From positions 1 to 64,000 of the forward strand of contig JBQVNP010000001.1 of assembly GCA_052436255.1 (NCBI GenBank): a DNA stretch of 64,000 nt, written 5' to 3'. Both the position numbers and the translations under genes were made by a program. Under the pieces are notes generated by a model that was not told the DNA's origin, searched no databases, and saw nothing but the letters and a program-made list of their open reading frames with translations. Below, one piece after another: positions 26,393-34,868 of the stretch. This DNA comes from Pelomonas sp052436255 (GTDB lineage Bacteria > Pseudomonadota > Gammaproteobacteria > Burkholderiales > Burkholderiaceae_C). Position 1 is the stretch's first letter; the number at the start of each line of letters is the position of its first letter.

Positions 26393-27823
26393 TTAAGGGT
26401 GCGCGGCGTGAGTGGCCTGCGCCGTCTCGGCGCGCCGCACCGGCAGCGTGAGGCGGAACGTGGTGCCCTGGCCGACCAGGCTGTGCACGTCGATGCGCCC
26501 GCCGTGGCGCTGCATGATGCCGTAGGACAGCGACAGCCCCAGGCCTCTGCCTTGGCCTACTGGCTTGGTGGTGTAGAAGGGCTCAAAGATGCGCGGTTGC
26601 ACCTCTGACGGAATGCCGCAGCCGGTGTCCTTCACTTCAAGCCATACATGCGTGCCGCAGTCGCAGCCGCTCTTGAGCGTGATGGTGCCGCGGCGCCCGG
26701 TGGGGATGGCATCTGCCGCGTTGAGGACCAGGTTCAACACCACCTGGTTGATCTGCAATGGCATGCAGTCAATCTCGGGCAACTGGCCGAACTCGCGCAC
26801 CAGGTCGGCCTTGGGCTGCACTTTGCCTGCCAACAGGTTGAGTGTGGATTCGATGCCCTGGTGCAGTTGGACGCGTTGCCATTCCTGCCCGGTGTCGATC
26901 CGCGAGAAGTCCTTCAGGTCCTGCACGATCTGGCGCACCCGCATCAGGCCCTCACGCGACTCCTGCAGCAGCGTCGGCATGTCGTCGTGGAGGTAGTCTA
27001 GGCCCACCTGCTCCCTCAGCGCCGCCAGGGATGTGGCGGTGGGCGGGGGTAGCTGAGCCTCGGCCACGCGATAGGCACGAAGCAGTTCGAACAGCTGCCC
27101 TTGGTAGGTCTCCATGGTGCCGTTGTTCGCGAAGATGTAGCTGATCGGGTTGTTGATCTCGTGCGCCACGCCGGCCGCAAGCTGGCCGATGGACGCTAGG
27201 CTTTGCGATTGCACCAACTGGGTCTCGAGCTGCTTGCGCTCGGCAATTTCGACCTGGAGCGCTGCGTTGGCCTGCGTCAGCTGGGCGGTACGCGCGGCCA
27301 CCGCCTCTTCCAACTGGTCGATCTGCGCTGCGGCCTGCTGCGTCGCCTGCCATTTGACGGACAAGGTGTTGGCGAGCTGGCTCACCTCGATATTGTCGAA
27401 GGGCTTCTTCAGGATGAGCAGCCGGTCGCGGGTTTCCAGGCGCTGCAGCACCTCCTCCCAAGAGGCGTCGGAGTAGGCGGTGCAGAAGACCACCTGCAGC
27501 CTCGGGTCGGCCCGCCACAGGCGTTCAACCGTTTCGACGCCGTCCCATCCGGGCGGCATGCGCATGTCAACGAATGCCACCCCATAGGGCCGGCCCTGCG
27601 CGAGCGCCTCGACAACGCGGGCCAGGCCTTCCTGGCCCTGGTAGGCCGAATCGAGCTCGAAGGGCGGGGCGGCCGCGGTGATCTCATCGCCGAACAATGC
27701 TGCTTTGGCCGCATCCAACGCAGACGCGGCGCCGAGTTCCGGCGCCAGGATCTTGCGGAAATCCGCGTGGATAGTCGGCATGTCGTCGACCAGCAGGATG
27801 CGGCGGTTCTCGAAGGAGTTCAT
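26393..27823 (-). CDS. REC-histidine kinase hybrid
   Basis: This 476-residue cytoplasmic protein begins with a receiver domain (ILLVDDMPTIHADF, phosphoacceptor Asp in VAFVDMRMPPG near residue 99, LILKKPFDN). A coiled-coil linker (residues about 150-205) leads into a kinase core with H-box LAAGVAHEINNPISY (about residue 230), N-box LVLNAADAIP and G-box GRGLGLSLS. No DNA-binding output is present, so it probably relays phosphate. It is the third gene of an operon with the 7-TM kinase and the protease, overlapping the kinase by 4 bp. Confidence 0.9.
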   Translation of the reverse strand: MNSFENRRILLVDDMPTIHADFRKILAPELGAASALDAAKAALFGDEITAAAPPFELDSAYQGQEGLARVVEALAQGRPYGVAFVDMRMPPGWDGVETVERLWRADPRLQVVFCTAYSDASWEEVLQRLETRDRLLILKKPFDNIEVSQLANTLSVKWQATQQAAAQIDQLEEAVAARTAQLTQANAALQVEIAERKQLETQLVQSQSLASIGQLAAGVAHEINNPISYIFANNGTMETYQGQLFELLRAYRVAEAQLPPPTATSLAALREQVGLDYLHDDMPTLLQESREGLMRVRQIVQDLKDFSRIDTGQEWQRVQLHQGIESTLNLLAGKVQPKADLVREFGQLPEIDCMPLQINQVVLNLVLNAADAIPTGRRGTITLKSGCDCGTHVWLEVKDTGCGIPSEVQPRIFEPFYTTKPVGQGRGLGLSLSYGIMQRHGGRIDVHSLVGQGTTFRLTLPVRRAETAQATHAAHP

Positions 27824-29472
27824 GCCGGACTTTCCAGGGCAGCGGTCAGGGGGAGCTCAAGTGTGAATGTGGCGCCGGTTCCGGGGCCGTCACTGTGGGC
27901 AACCAACGTGCCGCCCATTTCCTGGGCCGCCAACACGCAACTGTGAAGGCCGAAACCGTGGCCGTCCTGCTTGGTCGTGAACCCGTGCGCGAAGATGCGT
28001 GTGAGGTTCTCCGGCGCAATACCACAACCGTTGTCAGCGATCAGCACTTGAAGGCGATCACCTTGGACCACGCGCACGCTCACGACAATGCACTGCTTAG
28101 CGCCGGCTGGCGCTTCCAACATGGCATGACGCGCATTGCCAATCAGATTCACCAGGATCAGCAACGTCCGGTGCTTGTCCAGCATCAACGCCGGCACGGC
28201 CTCGAACTTGCGTTCGACGCTCAGATGGCTGATGCCACCCGTATCAATGCGCAGCGCATCCTCGATCAGGTCGGTGATGCGTGCCGATTCAACCATGCTC
28301 GACGCGCCGGCATACGATTGCTGCGTCGCGACGATCTCCTTGATGTGGCACACGCTGCGCGTCAGCGCCGCCAGCTCGTCCAGGACCTGCTGGCGCTCTT
28401 CGGCCAACGCCAGCGATAGGTGCTTCAGATAGTCCGGCAACAGCCGGCCACGCGCATCTTTGGTGAGGTAGTCCCCCAGGTCCTGCGCGTGCGCGTCTAG
28501 CAGCGCCACCGCACGTGCCAGCCCTGCCGCCTCCGAGGCGCGAACCTTGGCGCCGATCAGCTCGGCCGACACGTTGACGCTGTTGAGCACATTGCCAACG
28601 TTGTGCAGGACGTTGGTGGCAATCTCGGCCATGCCCGACTGTCGCGCGTTCTCCAGCAGCTGCTTCTGCGCGGTCTGCTGTTCGCGAGCCTTGCGCACCG
28701 CTTCGGCCGCTTCCTCGCGCCGAAAGAAGAAGTGGCCGGTCGTCAGCAGGATCACTATGATTGGCGTGGCCGCGACCACGACGACGATGCCCGACTGCCG
28801 GAAGCTGAGAAACAGCAGCGTCGCCACTGACGCGTTGCCGGCGTAGGCGATGCCAAGCCAGCCGAATGCGTCGACGAAAGCCCTGATCGACAGCGGTTCG
28901 TTGCGCTTGAGCCGCGGCACCGCCGTTGCCATCACGGTGTTCAACACGAAGTAGCCGAGCGCGAACAGGACCGCACCGAGCAGGATTAGGCTGTCGCTTT
29001 CAAGTTGACGGCTGCGCAGTTCGCCTAGCGCTACATGCAGCGCCGTGCCAGCGCAGAACATGGCCACGCACGCCATCGCGGGGCTGGCGATGCGGCTGGT
29101 CCAGCGCTTGGAGGTGCGCCAGGCGCCCACCAACGCTTCCGCTCCCGATGCCAGGGCCGCAGCCTCAGGTCCATTCAGCAGCAATAGCAGGAAGATGAAT
29201 ATTTCCCCTGCGGTAAACGAATTTGTCGACCGCGGGATGCGCACCGGCACCAACCCCGCCAGCATCGCCAGCATCGTGCCGCCCAGCACGTGCAACCATG
29301 CCTCTGGCGAGAGGCTTACAACATGCAGCACCGAGTGAGCCAGCACCACGGTGCCGAGGCAGACAACCGTCCACCAATAGACCGCCGCCTTGCGGTTGTA
29401 GTCCGGCATCAATGCCTGGTGGACGCGCCGAGGCCAGGTCAGACCGGCCCCGGCGCTTGTCGCAACCATCAT
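27820..29472 (-). CDS. Seven-TM sensor histidine kinase with atypical H-box
   Basis: This 550-residue membrane kinase has about seven hydrophobic segments between residues 30 and 255, with little extracytoplasmic sequence. This suggests sensing within the membrane or through a partner protein. The dimerisation motif reads MAEIATNVLHNVGNVLNSV, with Asn after the His instead of the usual Glu. The ATPase part has NLIGNARHAM and GHGFGLHSC. It overlaps both neighbours by 4 bp: the protease upstream and the REC-kinase downstream. The membrane domain resembles no sensor I can name. Confidence 0.87.
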   Translation of the reverse strand: MMVATSAGAGLTWPRRVHQALMPDYNRKAAVYWWTVVCLGTVVLAHSVLHVVSLSPEAWLHVLGGTMLAMLAGLVPVRIPRSTNSFTAGEIFIFLLLLLNGPEAAALASGAEALVGAWRTSKRWTSRIASPAMACVAMFCAGTALHVALGELRSRQLESDSLILLGAVLFALGYFVLNTVMATAVPRLKRNEPLSIRAFVDAFGWLGIAYAGNASVATLLFLSFRQSGIVVVVAATPIIVILLTTGHFFFRREEAAEAVRKAREQQTAQKQLLENARQSGMAEIATNVLHNVGNVLNSVNVSAELIGAKVRASEAAGLARAVALLDAHAQDLGDYLTKDARGRLLPDYLKHLSLALAEERQQVLDELAALTRSVCHIKEIVATQQSYAGASSMVESARITDLIEDALRIDTGGISHLSVERKFEAVPALMLDKHRTLLILVNLIGNARHAMLEAPAGAKQCIVVSVRVVQGDRLQVLIADNGCGIAPENLTRIFAHGFTTKQDGHGFGLHSCVLAAQEMGGTLVAHSDGPGTGATFTLELPLTAALESPA

Positions 29473-31658
29473 CGTTCGCCCGTGCGGAAGGTTTCGCTGA
29501 GCACCACGCCTTCACTCAGCACGACGCCCTCGCTGAGCACCACGCCCTCGCTAAGCACCACGCCTTCGCTGAGCACCACGCCTTCGCTCAGCACAACACC
29601 TTCGCTCAGTACGACGCCCTCGCTGAGGACGATTCCTTCGCTGAGCACCACGCCGCTGCCCGAGGCCAGCCATCCGGACAGGGTCGCCACCGGAATGAAG
29701 ACACCCGTGCGGCCCAGCAACGAACTCCCGCCGGCCAGCGAGGTCAGCGTGACGACGCCATCAGTAAGGAGACGCTGTCCCGACTGCACGGGAACTGTCA
29801 CACCCCTTGGCCATACCCCGCCGGTGCTGGCTTGAAAGATCAACCGCACCGCGCTGCCGCCTACCCATAGCAAACGCGGGTCGTACAGCGGCTGGTAGCG
29901 GGTGAAAAGCGTGCTGCCGCTATAGAGGTGGCGCCCCCCAGCAAAGATGATGCGACCCCACGGCACCGCCTGCCCGTTGATCATCGACACCGGCACGGGC
30001 ATCGTTTGACCCGTCGCGAGCAGGGGCGAGCCGGCCACGATGCGGCCACTTGTGATCGCTGCTGAGATGTCGGCGCGCAGCGCACCGGCCAGTCGCACCG
30101 CACCGTCGACGTTCAGCAGCCCGGCACCCTGCTGCACCAGGTTGGCCCCCGGCAGGGCCTGCGCGGTGTACTGCAGAATGGCTTTCACCAGGGGCGGCGT
30201 GAGGCCTGGGTTGGCCTGCAACATCAGCGCAACGGCACCGGACACCACCGGCGCCGCGACGGAGGTGCCGCTCAAGTCCATCAACTCGTGGTCTCGCGGC
30301 TGCGCAATGCCGCCGTAGGGGGCGGACAGTGAGGGAAAGTTCGTCGCCAGCACGCTGCCAGCTGCCATGGGGCCGACGATACGGTTACCCGGTGCCACCA
30401 GGTCCGGCTTGAGCAGGTTGTCAGCGACTCGGCGTCCGTTGGGCAGGAACACACCGCCGCGCGTGGGGCCCCGAGAGCTGAAACGATTGACGGCGTCGTC
30501 GGCGCGTGAAACCGTCGCCCGCGTGTTGACCGAGCCCACGGTGATGACCGAGGGCTCGTGTCCGGGGGAGGTGATGGTGCCGTAGCGTTCCTGGCCGGCG
30601 GCGTCGCTTCCATAGTTGCCGGCGGCCACCACCACGACGATGCCGGCAGCGCCTGCGCCACGCAGTGCCAGGCACAGCGGGTCGGTCAGATACGACTCGG
30701 TTGAGTCGGCAGCTAGGCTCACGTTGAGCACGCGGATGTTGTATTCCTTCGCGTGCGCGATGACCCAGTCGATGGCCGCCAGCACATCGCTCAGCTCTCC
30801 TTCGCCGCGGTCGTCAAGCACCTTGACGTCGATCAGCGAGGCATTGGTCGCGATGCCACTCGACTCGGGCTGCCGAGACGTTGATCGGCCCACGGCGATA
30901 CCCGCGACGTGGGTGCCGTGACCGTACAGGTCCGCCAAGCCTGAGCGCTCGTCCACGAAGGACCGCTCGGCTGCGGCTCGCTCTCGGCCACGGAGCGCTG
31001 CGTCTGATCTATCGACGCTTGGTTGCAAGGCAGGGTCTGCGCCCCCTTGCGTTACCTTCTCGAAGTCCACCGCACGGGCGACTCGCGAGCGGTTCCCGTC
31101 GGTGAACGCTGAGTGGTGCCATGCGATGCCCGAATCAAGCACTGCGACGCCGATGCCTGTGCCGTTGAGGCCTTGCGCCGCACCGATCGCGGCCATGCGC
31201 ACGTCGGCTGCGCCGGTGGACGATTCGGTCAGGCTAAAGGTGCGGGCCGTGCGCCGGTTCGGTGAAATGCTTTGCACGTCCGGCCGCGCGGCGAGTGCGT
31301 CGACCTTCTCTACCGGCAGCATCACGAACAGTGCCGACATCGACTGGTAGCGCCAGTAGACCGTGCCTCCTGCCGCCAACACTGCGCTCCGCAGATCGGT
31401 CAAATCTGATGCCGTCGAGTTGCTGACGACCACGGCATGAACATAGCGGCGACCGGCCTGTTCTCGATGCCATCGGTGCTTGGGCGGATCGGCCGAGCCG
31501 ATTGCCTGCCGCAGATCGGCTGCGATCTTGTCCCGCGGTGCCGCATGCGCGGGCGCCGGCCACAGCAGCGCCGCCATCATCAGCAGCAGGGCAAGTGCCG
31601 CATGAATGCGCGATTCGACCAGGACGACAAATCGAAGGGGAAGCGTGTTGACGGTCAT
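29469..31658 (-). CDS. S8 subtilisin-like serine protease with C-terminal VVLSEG repeats
   Basis: This 729-residue exported subtilase starts at the ATG at 31658, giving a clean signal peptide (ALLWPAPAHA-AP); the frame extends to a GTG at 31712. An I9-like propeptide (about residues 65-145) precedes the catalytic domain. Asp is in GVAVLDSGIAWH, His in LYGHGTHVAGIA, the oxyanion Asn in VVAAGNYG and Ser in LSGTSVAAPVVSG. After about 100 further residues the protein ends in nine hexapeptide repeats (V/I)VLSEG. It is the first gene of a three-gene operon preceded by a GEMM riboswitch. The repeats may bind a surface partner or the kinase; this is not known. Confidence 0.92.
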   Translation of the reverse strand: MTVNTLPLRFVVLVESRIHAALALLLMMAALLWPAPAHAAPRDKIAADLRQAIGSADPPKHRWHREQAGRRYVHAVVVSNSTASDLTDLRSAVLAAGGTVYWRYQSMSALFVMLPVEKVDALAARPDVQSISPNRRTARTFSLTESSTGAADVRMAAIGAAQGLNGTGIGVAVLDSGIAWHHSAFTDGNRSRVARAVDFEKVTQGGADPALQPSVDRSDAALRGRERAAAERSFVDERSGLADLYGHGTHVAGIAVGRSTSRQPESSGIATNASLIDVKVLDDRGEGELSDVLAAIDWVIAHAKEYNIRVLNVSLAADSTESYLTDPLCLALRGAGAAGIVVVVAAGNYGSDAAGQERYGTITSPGHEPSVITVGSVNTRATVSRADDAVNRFSSRGPTRGGVFLPNGRRVADNLLKPDLVAPGNRIVGPMAAGSVLATNFPSLSAPYGGIAQPRDHELMDLSGTSVAAPVVSGAVALMLQANPGLTPPLVKAILQYTAQALPGANLVQQGAGLLNVDGAVRLAGALRADISAAITSGRIVAGSPLLATGQTMPVPVSMINGQAVPWGRIIFAGGRHLYSGSTLFTRYQPLYDPRLLWVGGSAVRLIFQASTGGVWPRGVTVPVQSGQRLLTDGVVTLTSLAGGSSLLGRTGVFIPVATLSGWLASGSGVVLSEGIVLSEGVVLSEGVVLSEGVVLSEGVVLSEGVVLSEGVVLSEGVVLSETFRTGER
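29490..29651 (-). repeat. Nine 18-bp tandem repeats encoding (V/I)VLSEG
   Basis: Nine contiguous 18-bp units, phased with the reading frame, encode eight (V/I)VLSEG hexapeptides and a final VVLSET at the extreme C-terminus of the S8 protease. Most differences between units are synonymous (CTC/CTG-type wobble, GAG/GAA), which suggests selection on the peptide rather than very recent slippage. The last six residues of the protein follow the array. Confidence 0.93.
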
Positions 31659-31763
31659 GGCGTGCTTTCGTGGTTGCGCTGATCTGTACGCAAACGCCCG
31701 GTCGAGCGTCACAAAAACATCCGTGACGTGGAGCTGCCATGCCGGCGGGGAATACCGCGGCCA

Positions 31764-31860
31764 TCGTTGGCGACCCCGCTGTCGTAACCCGCGGTGCGGG
31801 TCGTAGACCGGAAGCTTTGCGACCCCGGCTTTCGCTCGGGTGTGCCTTTGTCAATCAGTA
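31764..31860 (-). promoter_or_regulatory. GEMM-I (cyclic-di-GMP-I class) riboswitch aptamer
   Basis: On the minus strand the leader of the protease operon matches the GEMM-I aptamer. P2 is CCCGAGC-GAAA-GCCGGG with a GNAA tetraloop, followed by GGTCGCAAAGC. Then come the conserved CTTCCGGTCTA, a P3 stem GACCCGC-ACC-GCGGGTT with tetraloop-receptor-like flanks, and the closing AGCGGGGTCGCCAACGATGG. By alignment to the Vibrio Vc2 aptamer from memory, the ligand-selecting position 20 appears to be G (in AAAGGCACACC), which favours c-di-GMP over cGAMP. P1 looks short. About 105 nt separate the aptamer from the protease start codon; a CGTCAC/GTGACG hairpin in that interval may belong to the expression platform. 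Confidence 0.85.
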
Positions 31861-32120
31861 AAAAAAATGTAATTCATATCTCGTCGTCAGAGCGCTGCGC
31901 CCCTGTGACGCTTGTGAACTAGTAGCGCTTCCGCGAGGCGTCGCGCGCAAAGTTACACATTCGCGCTCAGACGGTCCGCTGGGCGAACCTGTGTGCCGAT
32001 CTGCACGTGCCCACCCAGCGCAAGTCGCTGTCCGCGCGGTAGACCTGCTGTTTCTGCACGACGACGCAGGGTTGAAGCGTCAGGTCGTCGCAGCGCGCCC
32101 GGCACGACATGAGCGTTGTC
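31861..32120. other. Intergenic region upstream of the riboswitch
   Basis: This stretch separates the ureohydrolase-like gene, whose stop is at 32121, from the riboswitch of the same-strand protease operon. Near 31861-31885 it is notably A+T-rich (a run of A followed by ATGTAATTCATAT) compared with the surroundings, as expected for the protease-operon promoter. I could not place a confident -35/-10 pair, and I see no gene or terminator. Confidence 0.4.
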
Positions 32121-32951
32121 TCAGGGGCTTACCAGGGTGTTCAGAATCCCCAGGGCGGTCAGAGCGGTCTCGTTGTTGGCGTCCTGTTCGGCATGCCAGG
32201 CAGACACGGACACGGCAACGATGTTGTAAGCACGCAGCGCATGAAAAAACTTCGTCATCTCGGCCGTTCCAGGGCCACTGCGGACGTGGTACTTGAGCGC
32301 AGGCATTCGGTCTGGCTCGTCAATGACGTCGGTGTCCCAGTGCAGGTAGATTCGTTCATGCGGCCGCAGATGCGTCAGCGCTTCGCCCAGCGGGCAGCGG
32401 ACGATCTCAGATGCCAGCAAGGCCTCGCGCTCGCCGGGATCGAGATCACGCGCATCCGCGAGGACGATCTGCCGCTGCGCGTAGGGCTGCACGCCGATGG
32501 TGGACAGGCAAGCACGTGTTGCCCGGCTGCGCGGGCCGTCGTCGGGGTCGACCCGGCCGACGAACATGGCCAGCGGCATGCCACCGATGTACTGAGTCTG
32601 GGAGCTGGACCAGGTATGGAAGTCGCCATGGGCGTCGAGCCAGAGCACTCGATCGGGGGGCTGGTCGGCTTGCTGTAGTCCGGCGAGCATGCCGAGGCTG
32701 GATACGCAATCCCCCGCGAGGCTGATCGGCCGGCAACCGCTTCGGGCCAGTGTCGCGACGCGTGTTGCCAGCAAGGCGTAGAGCCTCCCCAGGCTGCTCA
32801 GCTTTGTCACAGGATCGTCGATCCGCGTCTGGTTCAACAGAGCGGGAGCCAATACTTCCCAGCGGTGGAAGTCGACGTCGAGCACACGGCGCAGGCCGTC
32901 ACGGCGCTGGCCCATCAGATAGGGCAGCAGGAGCCTCGCGTTCACAACCAT
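32121..32951 (-). CDS. Ureohydrolase-fold (arginase/agmatinase-like) protein
   Basis: This 276-residue protein has the arginase-family metal motifs WLDAHGDFHTW (near residue 128) and HWDTDVIDEPD (near residue 206). The first motif, normally GGDHS, reads AGDCVSSLG, so one conserved metal-ligand His is replaced by Cys. The enzyme may still hydrolyse a guanidino compound, or the fold may have been adapted. It is the last gene of the nine-gene signalling/sulfation operon and overlaps the sulfotransferase-like gene by 10 bp. The substrate is unknown. Confidence 0.78.
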   Translation of the reverse strand: MVVNARLLLPYLMGQRRDGLRRVLDVDFHRWEVLAPALLNQTRIDDPVTKLSSLGRLYALLATRVATLARSGCRPISLAGDCVSSLGMLAGLQQADQPPDRVLWLDAHGDFHTWSSSQTQYIGGMPLAMFVGRVDPDDGPRSRATRACLSTIGVQPYAQRQIVLADARDLDPGEREALLASEIVRCPLGEALTHLRPHERIYLHWDTDVIDEPDRMPALKYHVRSGPGTAEMTKFFHALRAYNIVAVSVSAWHAEQDANNETALTALGILNTLVSP

Positions 32952-34186
32952 CCGTCAGGCTCCATGGAGTAACCGAGCAGTTCCATCATCTCCCGCACCT
33001 CGGGCCGCCGGCCCAGGTCTGTCAACAAGGGGCCCCGTTTCTGCCAGCGCCTGGAGCGCGGCGGCTCGGTGGCCATCCTGACCGGCAGCGCGCCCGGCAG
33101 GACAATGGTGGGCAGTCCGAGGTGGTCGGTGACGCGCCTCAGCGTCGATGCAGGTGCCGCAACGAAATCTTCGAAGGCCACGCGCAGGCTGCAGACGCCG
33201 CTGCGCAGGACCGCCTCATGGACGGAGCGCCATTGATTCAGGCACACATCCTCCAATCTGGAGTCGATGAACTTTCGCCAGTTGGGAGGCATGTCGAACT
33301 TCCACCACCTGCGGCCGAACGGCACGATGTCGGAGTAGCCCGGAATGGCGAGTTCACAGCCGATGCTGCTTAGGTCGTGCGAGAAGAATCCCAGCGGGTA
33401 AAGCCAGCCGTCCATCAGGCCGTTGACCGACTGTGCGAAGCCCCGGGTCAGGTGGATGTAGGTCACCTCGGCGTTGGGGAACAGTTGCTCGTACATGCCG
33501 ATTCGATAGGCATCAGACGGTGACTTGAACAGGAAGACAGCGTCTCCGACCTCCGCTGGCGCCAACGGCCGCCGCCTCAGCGCGGGTGCGACAAACGGGG
33601 GCTCTTCGATCTTCAGGGCCTCGTCAAAGAAACGCTGGCATTGGTCACTCGGGTTGGTGTGCCCGTCGTAATAGCTGATCCGCCAAGGTTGCTCGCTGAA
33701 CACGGTGGAGAGGATCAGGCGCTGCAGTTCGGCTTCGCTGCGACGGTCGCCCTGGTCGAACTGGCTCAACGCGGCCCTCAGCGACAGTTGCAGACGATCG
33801 TAGACATCGGGGTTGGCGAAGTGCGACGGGAACTGCAGCAGCAGCCGGTTCCTCCACTTTCTCAGCAAGCAGTGGGTGTCAAGGAACTCGGTCGATGCAA
33901 ATGAAATTTCGTCGAGGATGCTGCTCGCCAGCTCTGCGGCGTTGGCTACCTGTTCAATCTCATCACTGGCCGAGTTATGGTTGAAGCCATTCCCCGACAG
34001 TGCCAGCAAGGGCTCAAGCTCTCCGTCCAACGAAGCGATGCGGGGATGTTGGGCCAGTGCCTCCTTGAATAGGCTGGACCCACCGCGCGAGCCCGACAGG
34101 ATGACGACCACCCGCCGAACCTTCGGGGCCAGTTCAGAGCAGGGAACGGCTCGGCGCGACTTGACGGTTTGTAGAGCGCTGTCCAT
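32942..34186 (-). CDS. Sulfotransferase-family protein
   Basis: This 414-residue protein has a PAPS-binding-like P-loop near the N-terminus (VVILSGSRGGSSLFKEAL, about residues 27-44) and a second motif YIHLTRGFAQSVNGLMDG (about residue 246) matching the 3'-phosphate site of sulfotransferases. These enzymes move sulfate from PAPS to hydroxyl or amine acceptors. An APS kinase that makes PAPS is encoded in the same operon, which strongly supports the assignment. The acceptor cannot be predicted. It lies 13 bp after the methyltransferase gene and overlaps the ureohydrolase-like gene by 10 bp. Confidence 0.78.
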   Translation of the reverse strand: MDSALQTVKSRRAVPCSELAPKVRRVVVILSGSRGGSSLFKEALAQHPRIASLDGELEPLLALSGNGFNHNSASDEIEQVANAAELASSILDEISFASTEFLDTHCLLRKWRNRLLLQFPSHFANPDVYDRLQLSLRAALSQFDQGDRRSEAELQRLILSTVFSEQPWRISYYDGHTNPSDQCQRFFDEALKIEEPPFVAPALRRRPLAPAEVGDAVFLFKSPSDAYRIGMYEQLFPNAEVTYIHLTRGFAQSVNGLMDGWLYPLGFFSHDLSSIGCELAIPGYSDIVPFGRRWWKFDMPPNWRKFIDSRLEDVCLNQWRSVHEAVLRSGVCSLRVAFEDFVAAPASTLRRVTDHLGLPTIVLPGALPVRMATEPPRSRRWQKRGPLLTDLGRRPEVREMMELLGYSMEPDGWL

Positions 34187-34199
34187 GGCGTGGGATGCC

Positions 34200-34868
34200 T
34201 CAGGACCGCCTCATCTCGAAGGCGAAAAATTCCTGACGTCGGGTGTCGTCGATGACTTCGCTTGCCAGCTCCCTGATTTGCAGACCTGCCGCATGGGCAA
34301 GGCGCTTCACAGTCTCGATCTCACCGAAGTTGGACTGGACGAAGTAAATGCGCCCCAGCGGCTTGAGATGCCGGCCCACGCCTTCGAAGAAGCGAATGTT
34401 GGTCTTGAAATCGGTGTCCCATTGGGACATCGCCACCAGGTCGTGCGCCGGCTTGTTTCGAAACGGGAGGTTGGCGGTGATGACGTCGAAACGCTCGTCG
34501 CCCAGTGCCTCGAACAGGTTTGACTGCAGCACGGCCATGGTGTCGGCAAAGCCGTGCATCTGCAGATTGTGCGTTGCGCTCAACACGGCCGCTGGATTGA
34601 CGTCAACGCCGACGACGCGCGAAGCGCCCCGGTAGCAGGCAAAGATGCCTATGACACCGGATCCGGTGCCGACGTCCAACACACTCTCGCCGGGCGCCAC
34701 CGTGAAGTGCTTGACCAGCGGCATGCTGTCGGCGAAAGGCCAGAAGGTGTTCGGATAGACGAGGAACTCCTTGTCCAGATAGCGGACCTTCTGGCCCTCG
34801 GGCGGCACGGATTTGAAGAGCTGCTGGCGCTCGGCCTGCCACTGGTCGGTAAAGCCGGTCAAGTTCAT
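34200..34868 (-). CDS. Class I SAM-dependent methyltransferase (HemK-like motif)
   Basis: This 222-residue methyltransferase has the SAM-binding motif VLDVGTGSGVIGIFA (near residue 65), an acidic VVGVDVNPAAV strand end and the NLPF tetrapeptide typical of N-methyltransferases of the HemK/RsmC type. A target such as an amino or amide nitrogen on a small molecule or peptide is plausible. GGAGG lies 5-9 nt before the ATG, inside the preceding 34-residue ORF, whose stop overlaps the start. It is part of the sulfation operon. Confidence 0.85.
   Translation of the reverse strand: MNLTGFTDQWQAERQQLFKSVPPEGQKVRYLDKEFLVYPNTFWPFADSMPLVKHFTVAPGESVLDVGTGSGVIGIFACYRGASRVVGVDVNPAAVLSATHNLQMHGFADTMAVLQSNLFEALGDERFDVITANLPFRNKPAHDLVAMSQWDTDFKTNIRFFEGVGRHLKPLGRIYFVQSNFGEIETVKRLAHAAGLQIRELASEVIDDTRRQEFFAFEMRRS

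Noticed and set aside
29490..29651. CRISPR-like array
   Set aside because: The 18-bp units are contiguous with no spacers and are in frame within the protease gene.
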